DNA from: Agaribacillus sp965228415
GTDB lineage: Bacteria; Bacteroidota; Bacteroidia; Cytophagales; Cyclobacteriaceae
Direction: 5' to 3'
NCBI GenBank assembly: GCA_965228415.1
Contig: OZ245814.1
Coordinates: 3,658,001 to 3,722,000, forward strand
Length of the DNA stretch: 64,000 nucleotides
Below are positions 43,745 through 52,027 of this stretch, in pieces. How positions within the stretch are numbered: the first letter of the stretch is position 1; every line of letters starts with the position of its first letter. The notes under the pieces were generated by a model. That model was not told the origin of the DNA. It did no database searches and saw only the letters and a program-made list of their open reading frames with translations. The position numbers and the translations under genes are program-made.

Positions 43745-45637
43745 TTATTGGTGAGACATAACATTTTTACCGGAGAAGTTTTTATTAAAGACCATATTGC
43801 AAATAGCCGCCACATTGAAAACAAGACAAACGTGGCCATTACCCATTATGGTCACACCGCTTATCATCTTCACTTTATCCATTGGCCTCATAAGTGGTTT
43901 TTCCACAATTTCTTTTTGCTGCAAAAGTTTATCAACCACAAAACCAATCGTCCGGTCATTATATGAAACGATTACAATGTCAAGTTTTTTCTCCGGATGT
44001 AGATTATCATAACTTCTGTGAAGCACTTTCTTATGATAGACGGACTCGCCTGCGTTTAATGCAAAGAGGTCCTTCATAAAGACCACAGAAATAGTGTTGC
44101 CAAGGTAAGTTGCCATCAGGCCATTGCTCACCTTATGTAAGTCAGGTTTATAAAGTGACACAACCGCTTCGGTGTAAGACAATGGTATGGCGTATGTTTC
44201 CTTATTCAATTCAAATAGCAGGGTTCCTTTCACAGCCATAGACGAGGGCAAACGAAGGGAGAAGGTAGACCCTTTACCTTGCTCAGTCCTCACAGCCACA
44301 TTACCACCTATAGAATCCAAGGCTTTTTTAACCACATCCATACCTACCCCACGTCCCGATATGGAAGTAATTTGATCCATGGTACTGAATCCGGGCTCAA
44401 AAATCATCAGGATGATATCGTTATCGGCCATTTGCATCGCATCCTCCGGTGAAATAAGTCCCTTCCCGATGGCCTTTTCCCTTACCTTTTTGGCGTCGAT
44501 GCCCCTGCCGTCATCCTGAATTTCAATGATTACAGCATCACTTTCGCTAAAGGCACTAAGCCTGACACAGCCCTCTTCAGGTTTACCGGCTTTCCGCCGT
44601 TCCGCGGGCGTTTCCATGCCGTGCCCTACCGCATTTCTTATTAGGTGGATTAAAGAATCGCTAATGATCTGTAAAATATTTCGGTCAATTTCTGTTTCGG
44701 TGCCTTCCAGATGGAGCGTTACTTTTTTCTTTTCCAGGCTGGCTGCATCTCTTACCACCCTATGAAACTTGTTAAAAAGAAATCCGACCTGTACCAGCCG
44801 CACATCCATCACCGAATATTGCAGATCCGAAGATATCCGGTTTAGTCGGGTATATTCATTGGCATCCATCCATTCCGAATTGGCTGATATCATGCGATCT
44901 CGTTCGATTACCAATTCTCCTACCAGGTTAAGCAGATTATCCAGTTTACGAACCGGTACCTGAACCAGGTCTGAGAATGTGATTTTGGTATCATCTGACT
45001 GCACGGGGTTTTCTTCCCCATCGCCAACTTTTTCCGCTGCCGATTCTTTAGGGGCATCCTTTTCTCTCTCTGCCGGCTTATTATTAGCGATTGCATTTCC
45101 AGGAGACACTTCCTTATCCCTTCCTTTCCCTACCGGTGTCGTTTTTTTCTTTTTGCTACTCTTGGAAGTGACGGCGCTCTTGGATTTGACGGCCGACTGC
45201 GGCGCGGAATCTTCGGTGGGTTTATCAGCCGGCGCCTTCTGCTCAGCTTCTTGCCGAACTGTTTTCAGCAATACCTCCAATTTGGTTTTCACTCCCCTGA
45301 ACGAAACTTTACTATTGTCCTTCACCGCATTTATCAAGGCCCCAAGCACGTCTATTGCTTTAAAAAGACTGGTAAATATCTCGCTATCCAATGATAGTTT
45401 TCCTTCCCTTACTTCTCCAAAAAGATCTTCCAGAACGTGTGCAAAATCGGCTACATTTTTAAACCCCATACCCGCCGCATTTCCCTTAAGCGTATGTGTA
45501 ATACGAAATATGGCGTTTATGGACTTTGTATCCCCGGCCTTTTTCTCCAATACGGTCAACAGGCGATTGAGCTCCTCGTGGTTTTCCAGGGCTTCGGCCA
45601 AAAAGATCTCTCTATATTCGTGGTCTTTCGACTTCAT
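43745..45637 (-). CDS. cheA: Chemotaxis histidine kinase CheA (copy A)
   Basis: 630 residues. P1 HPt domain with phospho-acceptor His48 (RITHTLKGNAAG), a Lys/Ser/Pro-rich linker (about 130-215) in place of a folded P2 domain, P3 dimerisation hairpin (TFSDLVQVPVRKLDNLLNLVGELV), P4 ATPase (IRNAVGHGME, DDGRGID, GRGVGMDVVKKAL) and P5 CheW-like domain (GTLLFELNKETYAIPL). The N-box reads RNAVGHG where most CheA proteins have an Asp before HG; the copy B kinase has the same change. Without P2, CheY must dock elsewhere. ATG start. Confidence 0.94.
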   Translation of the reverse strand: MKSKDHEYREIFLAEALENHEELNRLLTVLEKKAGDTKSINAIFRITHTLKGNAAGMGFKNVADFAHVLEDLFGEVREGKLSLDSEIFTSLFKAIDVLGALINAVKDNSKVSFRGVKTKLEVLLKTVRQEAEQKAPADKPTEDSAPQSAVKSKSAVTSKSSKKKKTTPVGKGRDKEVSPGNAIANNKPAEREKDAPKESAAEKVGDGEENPVQSDDTKITFSDLVQVPVRKLDNLLNLVGELVIERDRMISANSEWMDANEYTRLNRISSDLQYSVMDVRLVQVGFLFNKFHRVVRDAASLEKKKVTLHLEGTETEIDRNILQIISDSLIHLIRNAVGHGMETPAERRKAGKPEEGCVRLSAFSESDAVIIEIQDDGRGIDAKKVREKAIGKGLISPEDAMQMADNDIILMIFEPGFSTMDQITSISGRGVGMDVVKKALDSIGGNVAVRTEQGKGSTFSLRLPSSMAVKGTLLFELNKETYAIPLSYTEAVVSLYKPDLHKVSNGLMATYLGNTISVVFMKDLFALNAGESVYHKKVLHRSYDNLHPEKKLDIVIVSYNDRTIGFVVDKLLQQKEIVEKPLMRPMDKVKMISGVTIMGNGHVCLVFNVAAICNMVFNKNFSGKNVMSHQ

Positions 45638-45670
45638 GTATCAAATTTTTTTATAAACATTTGACTTCCT

Positions 45671-46705
45671 TTAAAAACAGCTCACAATAAACCCCGACAT
45701 TTCTTTAAGCTGTACTACATAATCTACAGCACCAATATCAACAGAGGCTTGCGGCATACCATTTACCACACATGATCCCCCATCCTGGGCTATTGTGACT
45801 CCTCCTTTTTTCTTTATTTGTAACAGCCCCCGGCTGCCGTCTTTACCCATGCCGGTAAGTATCACCCCAATGGCTTTGGAACCATAAAACCCAGCAATGG
45901 ATTCAAACATGCAATCAATTGAAGGGCTATTGAATTCCTGATAAACTTTTTTGGTGTACCTAAAACTTGGTTTACCATGGTCATCGGACTTGATCATCAT
46001 GTTTCCATCTCCGGGAACTATATAAATTATCCCAGGTTCTAACCGTTCATTACGCTTGGCCAATCTGACTTTCAAGGGCAATATTTTTGAAAGACGCTCT
46101 GCAAAAGATTCCAGGAAACGCTCAGGCATGTGCTGAATAATTACCACCGGGATCGCCAGGTTCCCGGGCAATTGCGTTAAAATGGATTCTATAGCACTAG
46201 GTCCTCCGGTGGAGGCTCCGATTACCAAAACCTCATAATGAAGAATATTTCCAAACGAGTGAAAGTGATGATTAGTCTTATCAACCCGTTTGCCCAGCAC
46301 CGTCGAATCCAATCCTGCAGCAGCTCTGATCCTTTCCTTTAGTTTAACCAGATTGGCTTTAAAATCATCGGGATCTTTGGTCCTTGGTTTATCTACAAAG
46401 TCGAAAGCACCGGCATTCAGTGCATCGAATATCTCGGGATTAGCTTTATCAAGGGAACTAAGCAGAATGACCGGTGTGGGTAACTTCTCCATGATATTTT
46501 TCACCGCATACAGGCCGTCATATTCCGGCATTACCATATCGGTCACCACTACATCGGGGCGCAAGGTCCGAACTTTTTGGAAACCATCCTTGCCATTGCT
46601 GGCAGTGCCGACAAGCGCAATTTCAGGATCAGACCGTAATGAATCTGATATCATAATACGCATAAGACCGGAGTCTTCGATTAAAAGTGTTTTGATCTTT
46701 GCCAC
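45671..46705 (-). CDS. cheB: Receptor methylesterase CheB (copy A)
   Basis: 344 residues: receiver domain with phospho-acceptor Asp56 (VVVTDMVMP) and Lys106 (VDKPR), a linker, and a methylesterase domain with catalytic Ser165 (GASTGG), His192 (IIQHMPERFL) and Asp289 (LTGMGKDG). It removes methyl groups added by CheR, and is activated by phosphotransfer from CheA. All catalytic residues are present. Lies 33 bases upstream of cheA and 12 downstream of cheY. Confidence 0.95.
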   Translation of the reverse strand: MAKIKTLLIEDSGLMRIMISDSLRSDPEIALVGTASNGKDGFQKVRTLRPDVVVTDMVMPEYDGLYAVKNIMEKLPTPVILLSSLDKANPEIFDALNAGAFDFVDKPRTKDPDDFKANLVKLKERIRAAAGLDSTVLGKRVDKTNHHFHSFGNILHYEVLVIGASTGGPSAIESILTQLPGNLAIPVVIIQHMPERFLESFAERLSKILPLKVRLAKRNERLEPGIIYIVPGDGNMMIKSDDHGKPSFRYTKKVYQEFNSPSIDCMFESIAGFYGSKAIGVILTGMGKDGSRGLLQIKKKGGVTIAQDGGSCVVNGMPQASVDIGAVDYVVQLKEMSGFIVSCF

Positions 46706-46717
46706 CGGACCAACCCT

Positions 46718-47074
46718 TTATATCTTTGCCAATGCTGACAAGAGCTTCTCTGATGTAAACGGTTTGACTATATAGTCAAGCGCGCCCAGGCTAAGCCCTT
46801 CACTAATCACTGAATCCTGACCCACAGCGCTTATCATAATGACATTGGAGGTCAATCCTTCTTCCTTGAACACCTTCAGGATATCAGTACCAATCATATC
46901 GGGAAGGATATTATCCAGCGTAATAATATCTGGTGTCAATTCAAACGCCATATCAATGGCCTCCTCCCCGCTGGCCGCTTCACCGACAACCTGGAATCCA
47001 TTTTCAGTCAATGCATCCTTAATTAAAGTACGCATATACAGAGAATCATCTACAATTAAGACATTTTTGTTCAT
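46718..47074 (-). CDS. cheY: CheY-type response regulator (copy A)
   Basis: 118-residue stand-alone receiver. Acidic pair Asp9-Asp10, phospho-acceptor Asp54 (ITLDNILPDM), Ser82 at the switch Thr/Ser position (MISAVG) and Lys104 (YIVKPF) are all present. As a single-domain regulator it carries the signal from CheA to the motility or other effector. The effector is not encoded in this window. It differs from the copy B CheY by about 13 residues. Confidence 0.93.
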   Translation of the reverse strand: MNKNVLIVDDSLYMRTLIKDALTENGFQVVGEAASGEEAIDMAFELTPDIITLDNILPDMIGTDILKVFKEEGLTSNVIMISAVGQDSVISEGLSLGALDYIVKPFTSEKLLSALAKI

Positions 47075-47086
47075 CGAATTTATTTG

Positions 47087-47560
47087 TTAAATAGTATAAA
47101 AATTTCTTTTTGAATCATTGACGGATAATGTGCCACTTTCAATATCCATTCTCGCCGTTCGGCTATGAGCACCCCCGGTATCTTCACCACAGATTATTAT
47201 CCCTCTTTTCCTTAATTCTTTCTTTACATACTCAATATTGCGTTGACCAATACGACCACTAGGCAAATTCATTATCTTTGCACCACCTACCAGTCTAGCC
47301 CTTATTGTTTCCTGGAAGCATCCCTGGTCCAACATTCCCTTTAGAATAACCTCAAGCATTTCATCACTTTCGCATTCTTTACCATTGCCCGGAAGCCAGA
47401 TATGAGCTCCGGCTCCTACTTTCCGGAATTTGTCGTAAAGAAATAAACCCAGGCATGATCCCAATCCGTAACAAACAATTTCGCCCGGAGGTTTGCTTAC
47501 TACAGTTTCTCCAATATTAAGTGCATAACGCCTGTAGTCAGATCTAGCTTGCGCCTGCAT
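47087..47560 (-). CDS. cheD: Receptor glutamine deamidase CheD (copy A)
   Basis: 157 residues with the CheD catalytic pair: Cys36 (YGLGSCLGLFLYD) and His53 (GAHIWLPG), plus the ARLVGGAKIM stretch. CheD deamidates receptor Gln residues and binds CheC, raising its phosphatase activity; both partners are in this operon. ATG at 47560 overlaps the cheW end by 17 bases, so the two are coupled. Confidence 0.92.
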   Translation of the reverse strand: MQAQARSDYRRYALNIGETVVSKPPGEIVCYGLGSCLGLFLYDKFRKVGAGAHIWLPGNGKECESDEMLEVILKGMLDQGCFQETIRARLVGGAKIMNLPSGRIGQRNIEYVKKELRKRGIIICGEDTGGAHSRTARMDIESGTLSVNDSKRNFYTI

Positions 47561-48086
47561 TGGTTGGATTTACTGTCTCCAGTTCTTGTTCATTAAGCAC
47601 CTTAAAAATGTCAATTAGTATGATCAGTCTACTTTCGAGCTTTACGACCCCCTGAATATAATCTGCATTTACGTCGCTACTATGAACAATATTTACCGAA
47701 TACTCTATCTCAGCTGATCTCACAGAAAGCGTATTAGGCACTTCCGTTACCAATATACCTACCTTGAATTCGTCACTTTCCACCACCAAGGTGTAGTTAC
47801 TTTCCCGGTTTGTTTCCTCGGTAGACTTCGCCTGTTTTAGGCCAAACTTTTCCTCCAGATCAATAATACCTATGACGTTACCTCTTATGTTTGCCACTCC
47901 TTTCACATAATTAGGTGTTTGTGGCATATTTGTGATGTTCGGCGTAAGTACCACTTCTTTGATCTGATCGATGTGAAGACCGTATTCTTCCTGCCCCTGG
48001 CGAAACACAATTAGTTGCTGCGTCTCTGAAGATTGTTCCTCAGTTTCTTTGAGCTTGTCTATGTTTAAATCAATGTTATCCGACAT
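47544..48086 (-). CDS. cheW: CheW adaptor (copy A)
   Basis: 180-residue SH3-like coupling protein that links receptor to CheA. Motifs: QQLIVFRQGQEEYGLHIDQIKEV, KGVANIRGNVIGIIDLEEKFG and VGILVTEVPNTLSV. It carries about 23 extra N-terminal polar residues and a short C-terminal tail. ATG start at 48086, 23 bases after the receptor gene's stop. Confidence 0.94.
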   Translation of the reverse strand: MSDNIDLNIDKLKETEEQSSETQQLIVFRQGQEEYGLHIDQIKEVVLTPNITNMPQTPNYVKGVANIRGNVIGIIDLEEKFGLKQAKSTEETNRESNYTLVVESDEFKVGILVTEVPNTLSVRSAEIEYSVNIVHSSDVNADYIQGVVKLESRLIILIDIFKVLNEQELETVNPTNAGAS

Positions 48087-48109
48087 TTCTCTGAAGTTTT
48101 AGGATTTGC

Positions 48110-50737
48110 TTATTTCTTTCTGAGTTTGAACTGATTGACACCTGCCTGAAGTTCCGAAGCAATGGATGTCAATTGGGTACTTGCAGTAGAAATGTCTGTC
48201 ATCCCATTATCAAGTTCCTGGGAGCTGCTGGCCACCTGTTGGGTACCCGCAGCGGTTTCTTCGGCAACTACCACTATCTGCTCTATATTTTTTACCACTT
48301 TATCAATGGATTGCTTTTGACCACCGGAGGCTTCCTGAATTTCCTGTGAATAGGTAAATGTTTCATCACTGGTAGCCGCTATTTCCTGAAAGATGGTTTC
48401 TGCCTCCACAGAAGCAGAGTTACCTTGCTTCACACTGCCTTCCATCGTTTCTATGGCTTTACTGGCAGCTTGCGTATCTTTTTGTACGTCACCTATGATT
48501 TTTTCAATATCCACGGCTGATTTACGCGAATCTTCAGCCAACTTTCTTATTTCTTCCGCAACTACGGCAAAACCCCTGCCTGCCTCTCCGGCCCTGGCCG
48601 CTTCTATGGCAGCGTTTAACGCTAATAAGTTAGTTTGGGCAGCAATATCGGTGATTACGTTTAATGTTCTGGCAATTTCATCAGCTCGTTCTGTTAATAC
48701 TTTAATGGAATCCGAAGTAAGATTAGCCGAGGATCCTATTCCCTGCATGTTCTCTACGAGATTTTTAATAATTTTTAATCCGCTTTCCGAGCTCTTTTTG
48801 CCATTCTCAGCTGCTTTATTGATTAAATCCGCCTTTTTCTCCATTTCAACGGACGATTTCATAACTTCCTCTGCCAGTTTTGAAGATTCATCGGTTTTTG
48901 CCGCCTGATCCTGCGCCCCCTTAGACATCTGCGAAATGGCTGAAGCCACCTCCCTGGTATTATTTTTCATATTGTTGCTTCTGTCCATCATACTTTCAGC
49001 AGAATTGGCTACCTGCGCCGCACTGTCGTCAATAGAACTGAGCAAACTGTTAAGGTTATCAGTGGCTTCGTTCAGCGCTTCTCCCATTTCCTTTACATAA
49101 CCTTCCGCGGTCATATCGAACTTTTGGGTTAAATCGCCCTGGGCCATTTGGGATATTATCTCATTCACACCAAGTACAGGAAACTTCACTTTTGATATAT
49201 CTGCGGCAATTTTTATGACACTTGTTACCTTACCGTATTCATCTTTTATCGGTGTATAAGCTGCTTGTAACCACACGGGTTGGCCGTCTTTTCTAACTCT
49301 GGAATATTCACCATTTTGAATAACACCACTGGCCAGGTCTTTCCAGAATTTCGAGTACTCAGCACTTGACGCATAGGAGGCATCACAGAAAATTCGATGA
49401 TGCTGCCCCCGTATGTCAGCCTCACTATTGTAGCCCATGGCATTTACAAAATTGTCGTTCGCCGTGATAATGGTACCGTCCGGGTTAAATTCTATATAGG
49501 CCCAACCACTATTCACCGCCGCCTGTACGTTTTCTCCTTTTAGTCTGGCAGCAATCATATCCGTGATATTTGACGCGATTTTTATCACTTTAATCACATG
49601 ACCATTTTCATCTTTAACCGGGGTATAAGAGGCATTGATCCAAACATCATTTCCGTCACGTGTGACGCGCTTGAACTCACCGGCTTGCAATTCTCCGTTG
49701 GCAAGGCTTTCCCAAAACCGCTTGTACTCCAGGCTTTGAGCATATTCAGGTTCACAAAATATCCTGTGATGCTGGCCGACTATCTCCTGTTCACGATCAT
49801 AACCCAGTGTTTTCACAAAGTTTTCATTGGCAGCCAAAATGGTCCCGTCTGGCTTAAATTCTATCGACGCCCAGCCGGTATTTACCGCGGTCTGAATGTT
49901 TTCTCCAGTTAGTCTGGCAGCAATCATATCCGTGATATCTGACGCGATTTTTATTACTTTTACCACATCCCCCTTTTCATCTTTAATCGGGGTATAAGAG
50001 GCATTGATCCAAACATCATTTCCATCGCGTGTGACACGTTTGAACTCGCCGGCCTGCTTTTCCCCACCAGCCAGGCTCTCCCAAAATTTCTTATACTCCA
50101 TACTTTGAGCATATTCAGGTTCACAAAATATCCTGTGATGCTGACCGACTATCTCCTGTTCGCGGTCATAACCAAGTGCTTTTACAAAGTTTTCATTGGC
50201 AGCCAGGATCGTCCCATCAGGTTTAAATTCTATAGATGCCCAGCCGGTATCCACTGCTGCTTTTACGTGCTCCCCCATCAACCTCGCGGCTACCATGTCT
50301 GTGATATCCGAGGCGATTTTTATCACCTTCACTACTTTTCCGGTTTTATCTTTGACTGGGGTGTAAGAAGCATTGAGCCAAATATTACTACCGTCTTTAG
50401 ATACCCGCCTGAATTCCCCCGATTTGTGGTCACCGTTCCCCAGTTCATACCAAAAATCTTTGTATTCTTCAGACTCGGCATACTTATCGTCACAAAAGAT
50501 CTTGTGATGTAAACCTTGGATCTTGTCTTTTTTTCCATATCCCATGGTACTCATAAAGTTATCATTAGCTGAAAGTATGGTACCATCGGGTTCAAATTCT
50601 ATAAGTGCCCAACCGTTGGTCACCGCAGCTTCAATACTGTTTGCTTGGGTATTAGTCAGCTTACCATTACCATTTGTACTACCATTGGATTTCTTGACAG
50701 ATTCGTGAGCAGATTCTCCGTTTTTTGCTAGAGCCAT
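48110..50737 (-). CDS. Soluble methyl-accepting receptor with four PAS domains (copy A)
   Basis: 875 residues with no membrane helix, so a cytoplasmic chemoreceptor. A polar Asn/Gly/Ser leader (about 1-35) is followed by four PAS units with a 123-residue period (starting at about 42, 165, 288 and 411), each with HHKIFC or HHRIFC and a W(L/I)NASYTP-type strand, like BdlA/Aer-type PAS domains; then a short helical connector and the MCP signalling bundle whose hairpin tip reads TNLLALNAAIEAARAGEAGRG. PAS 2 and PAS 3 are nearly identical. First gene of operon A. ATG start. Likely senses redox, a cofactor or a cytosolic ligand; the cofactor is unknown. Confidence 0.93.
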   Translation of the reverse strand: MALAKNGESAHESVKKSNGSTNGNGKLTNTQANSIEAAVTNGWALIEFEPDGTILSANDNFMSTMGYGKKDKIQGLHHKIFCDDKYAESEEYKDFWYELGNGDHKSGEFRRVSKDGSNIWLNASYTPVKDKTGKVVKVIKIASDITDMVAARLMGEHVKAAVDTGWASIEFKPDGTILAANENFVKALGYDREQEIVGQHHRIFCEPEYAQSMEYKKFWESLAGGEKQAGEFKRVTRDGNDVWINASYTPIKDEKGDVVKVIKIASDITDMIAARLTGENIQTAVNTGWASIEFKPDGTILAANENFVKTLGYDREQEIVGQHHRIFCEPEYAQSLEYKRFWESLANGELQAGEFKRVTRDGNDVWINASYTPVKDENGHVIKVIKIASNITDMIAARLKGENVQAAVNSGWAYIEFNPDGTIITANDNFVNAMGYNSEADIRGQHHRIFCDASYASSAEYSKFWKDLASGVIQNGEYSRVRKDGQPVWLQAAYTPIKDEYGKVTSVIKIAADISKVKFPVLGVNEIISQMAQGDLTQKFDMTAEGYVKEMGEALNEATDNLNSLLSSIDDSAAQVANSAESMMDRSNNMKNNTREVASAISQMSKGAQDQAAKTDESSKLAEEVMKSSVEMEKKADLINKAAENGKKSSESGLKIIKNLVENMQGIGSSANLTSDSIKVLTERADEIARTLNVITDIAAQTNLLALNAAIEAARAGEAGRGFAVVAEEIRKLAEDSRKSAVDIEKIIGDVQKDTQAASKAIETMEGSVKQGNSASVEAETIFQEIAATSDETFTYSQEIQEASGGQKQSIDKVVKNIEQIVVVAEETAAGTQQVASSSQELDNGMTDISTASTQLTSIASELQAGVNQFKLRKK
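49508..50245 (-). repeat. Two consecutive near-identical 369-base PAS units in receptor A
   Basis: Units 49877-50245 (PAS 2) and 49508-49876 (PAS 3) are direct repeats with a 369-base (123-codon) period. By eye, about 10 of the first 108 residues differ. They are closer to each other than to the equivalent units in receptor B. Confidence 0.85.
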
Positions 50738-52027
50738 CTTAATTCTATTTTTTGTTAATAATTAGTTGTTTTATTTATCTACATAACATTCATGGATACT
50801 TAAGCAAACAATGCAATTATCGGCTTCACTACAATTAATTTCATATTAACAGTATATCCATGATGGGTATTTATAGTTGTTTTTTGGCAATAAAAGCCTT
50901 GGTATCCAGGTTTCTTTTGTTAGACTTACTATGCCCTAGACACCTGTATTTTCATCATTCAAAATTTATGATCCAGCCGGCTATGAACACATTCTTTTTC
51001 AGGTTTACAACAGCATCCTCTGTATAGATAATTAAGTTTAAGTACCATTAAAAACTTGTGAATAGCGTGTTTTTGTAAATCCTCCCGGTCACAATCTTTA
51101 TGGCAAATTTATGGATGATGGTGGCAGTTAACCTTTCCAATAAAACTTTGGACAGAATGAGGGTAATGTTTCCAGGTATTTAAATTTCAATTGGAATTAC
51201 CAGGTTGTTGAATTTTAGGTGTTTTTACTGATAGATAATCGACGTTGGTCTGCAAAGCTAAGGTTGAACACGGAAAATTGGTCATATTTATTTTTTGATT
51301 TACTTCAAGCTTAAATCAAATCGTTTTCGGCCTTATCAGATCTGGGATTAAGCACTAAAACCTGATTTTAAATGCATATTATAGGTTCAATCCGCACTGT
51401 TGGGAATAATACTTTTGAGCGAATTAAAATTGTTGATAATCAAAGCACAAGGTTATATTCAATTACCTGATTCAAAATTACTTATATAATTAAATTCCAT
51501 ATGCTTTAAAGCTTGACTATTATGTGAAACCACCTAGTAGCTTTAGGTAATAGTACCAAGCAATAAAATCAATATTTTCATCGGGTTCTGAAAATATTTA
51601 ACTAATAATTCCTGTAAACATCTCATGAACAATGCCACCACTTACCTGAGCGGTCAAAACAGTATTCATTTTTTCATCTTTAAATCAGCGCTTTCAATAA
51701 CCTTAAACTTTAATACACAAGCGCAGACCACAATAGAATTTACTGCCCTAAATTGACATCTTTCTTTATTATGTAGGCCACTTCCAGGAAATGTGATCTA
51801 TTGGAACACAAAAAACCCGGGCACTCTGGATCACCCGGGTTTTATCAATAAAATACATTATTGAATTACAAATTGCTGCCCTTGTTTGGGAGGGGTTGAC
51901 ATTGATAAGTTTCAAAAGTTCAAATCAATGTAGTCCCGGTTTTATATTAGTGTTAAGTTAACCATCATTTTATAATTAACATAACACCCGCAAATTATCG
52001 TCTCAATAAATTGCCAAATGAGCGATT
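50738..52027. other. 1290-base spacer between the two chemosensory operons
   Basis: No open frame of 60 codons or more with coding character is seen. The right part holds the operon B terminator (51806-51843). The rest is AT-rich and should carry the operon A promoter; a minus-strand TAAATTTG at 51104-51111 matches the -7 box but has no good -33 partner. The last bases before both receptor starts (copy A 50738-50755, copy B 63898-63915) are similar. A long leader or small RNA gene is possible but not shown. Confidence 0.6.
51806..51843 (-). terminator. Rho-independent terminator of chemosensory operon B
   Basis: Arms AAAACCCGGG (51812-51821) and CCCGGGTTTT (51834-51843) form a 10-bp GC-rich stem with a 12-base loop. 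On the minus strand the stem runs into a T-run. It lies 185 bases after the multi-PAS gene of copy B, so the two operons are separately transcribed. Confidence 0.85.

Larger units (their letters stand above)
38899..50737 (-). repeat. Chemosensory operon, tandem copy A
   Basis: Ten genes, receptor to multi-PAS protein, in the same order, strand and near-identical total length as copy B at 52028-63897. All ten pairs are recognisable paralogues. This is an operon-scale tandem duplication, separated by a 1290-base spacer. CheY differs by about 13 of 118 residues by eye, so the event is not recent. Confidence 0.92.

Noticed and set aside
44979..45656. 225-codon plus-strand ORF opposite cheA
   Set aside because: Ser/Leu/Phe-rich translation typical of the antisense of a coding frame; cheA domains are unambiguous on the other strand.
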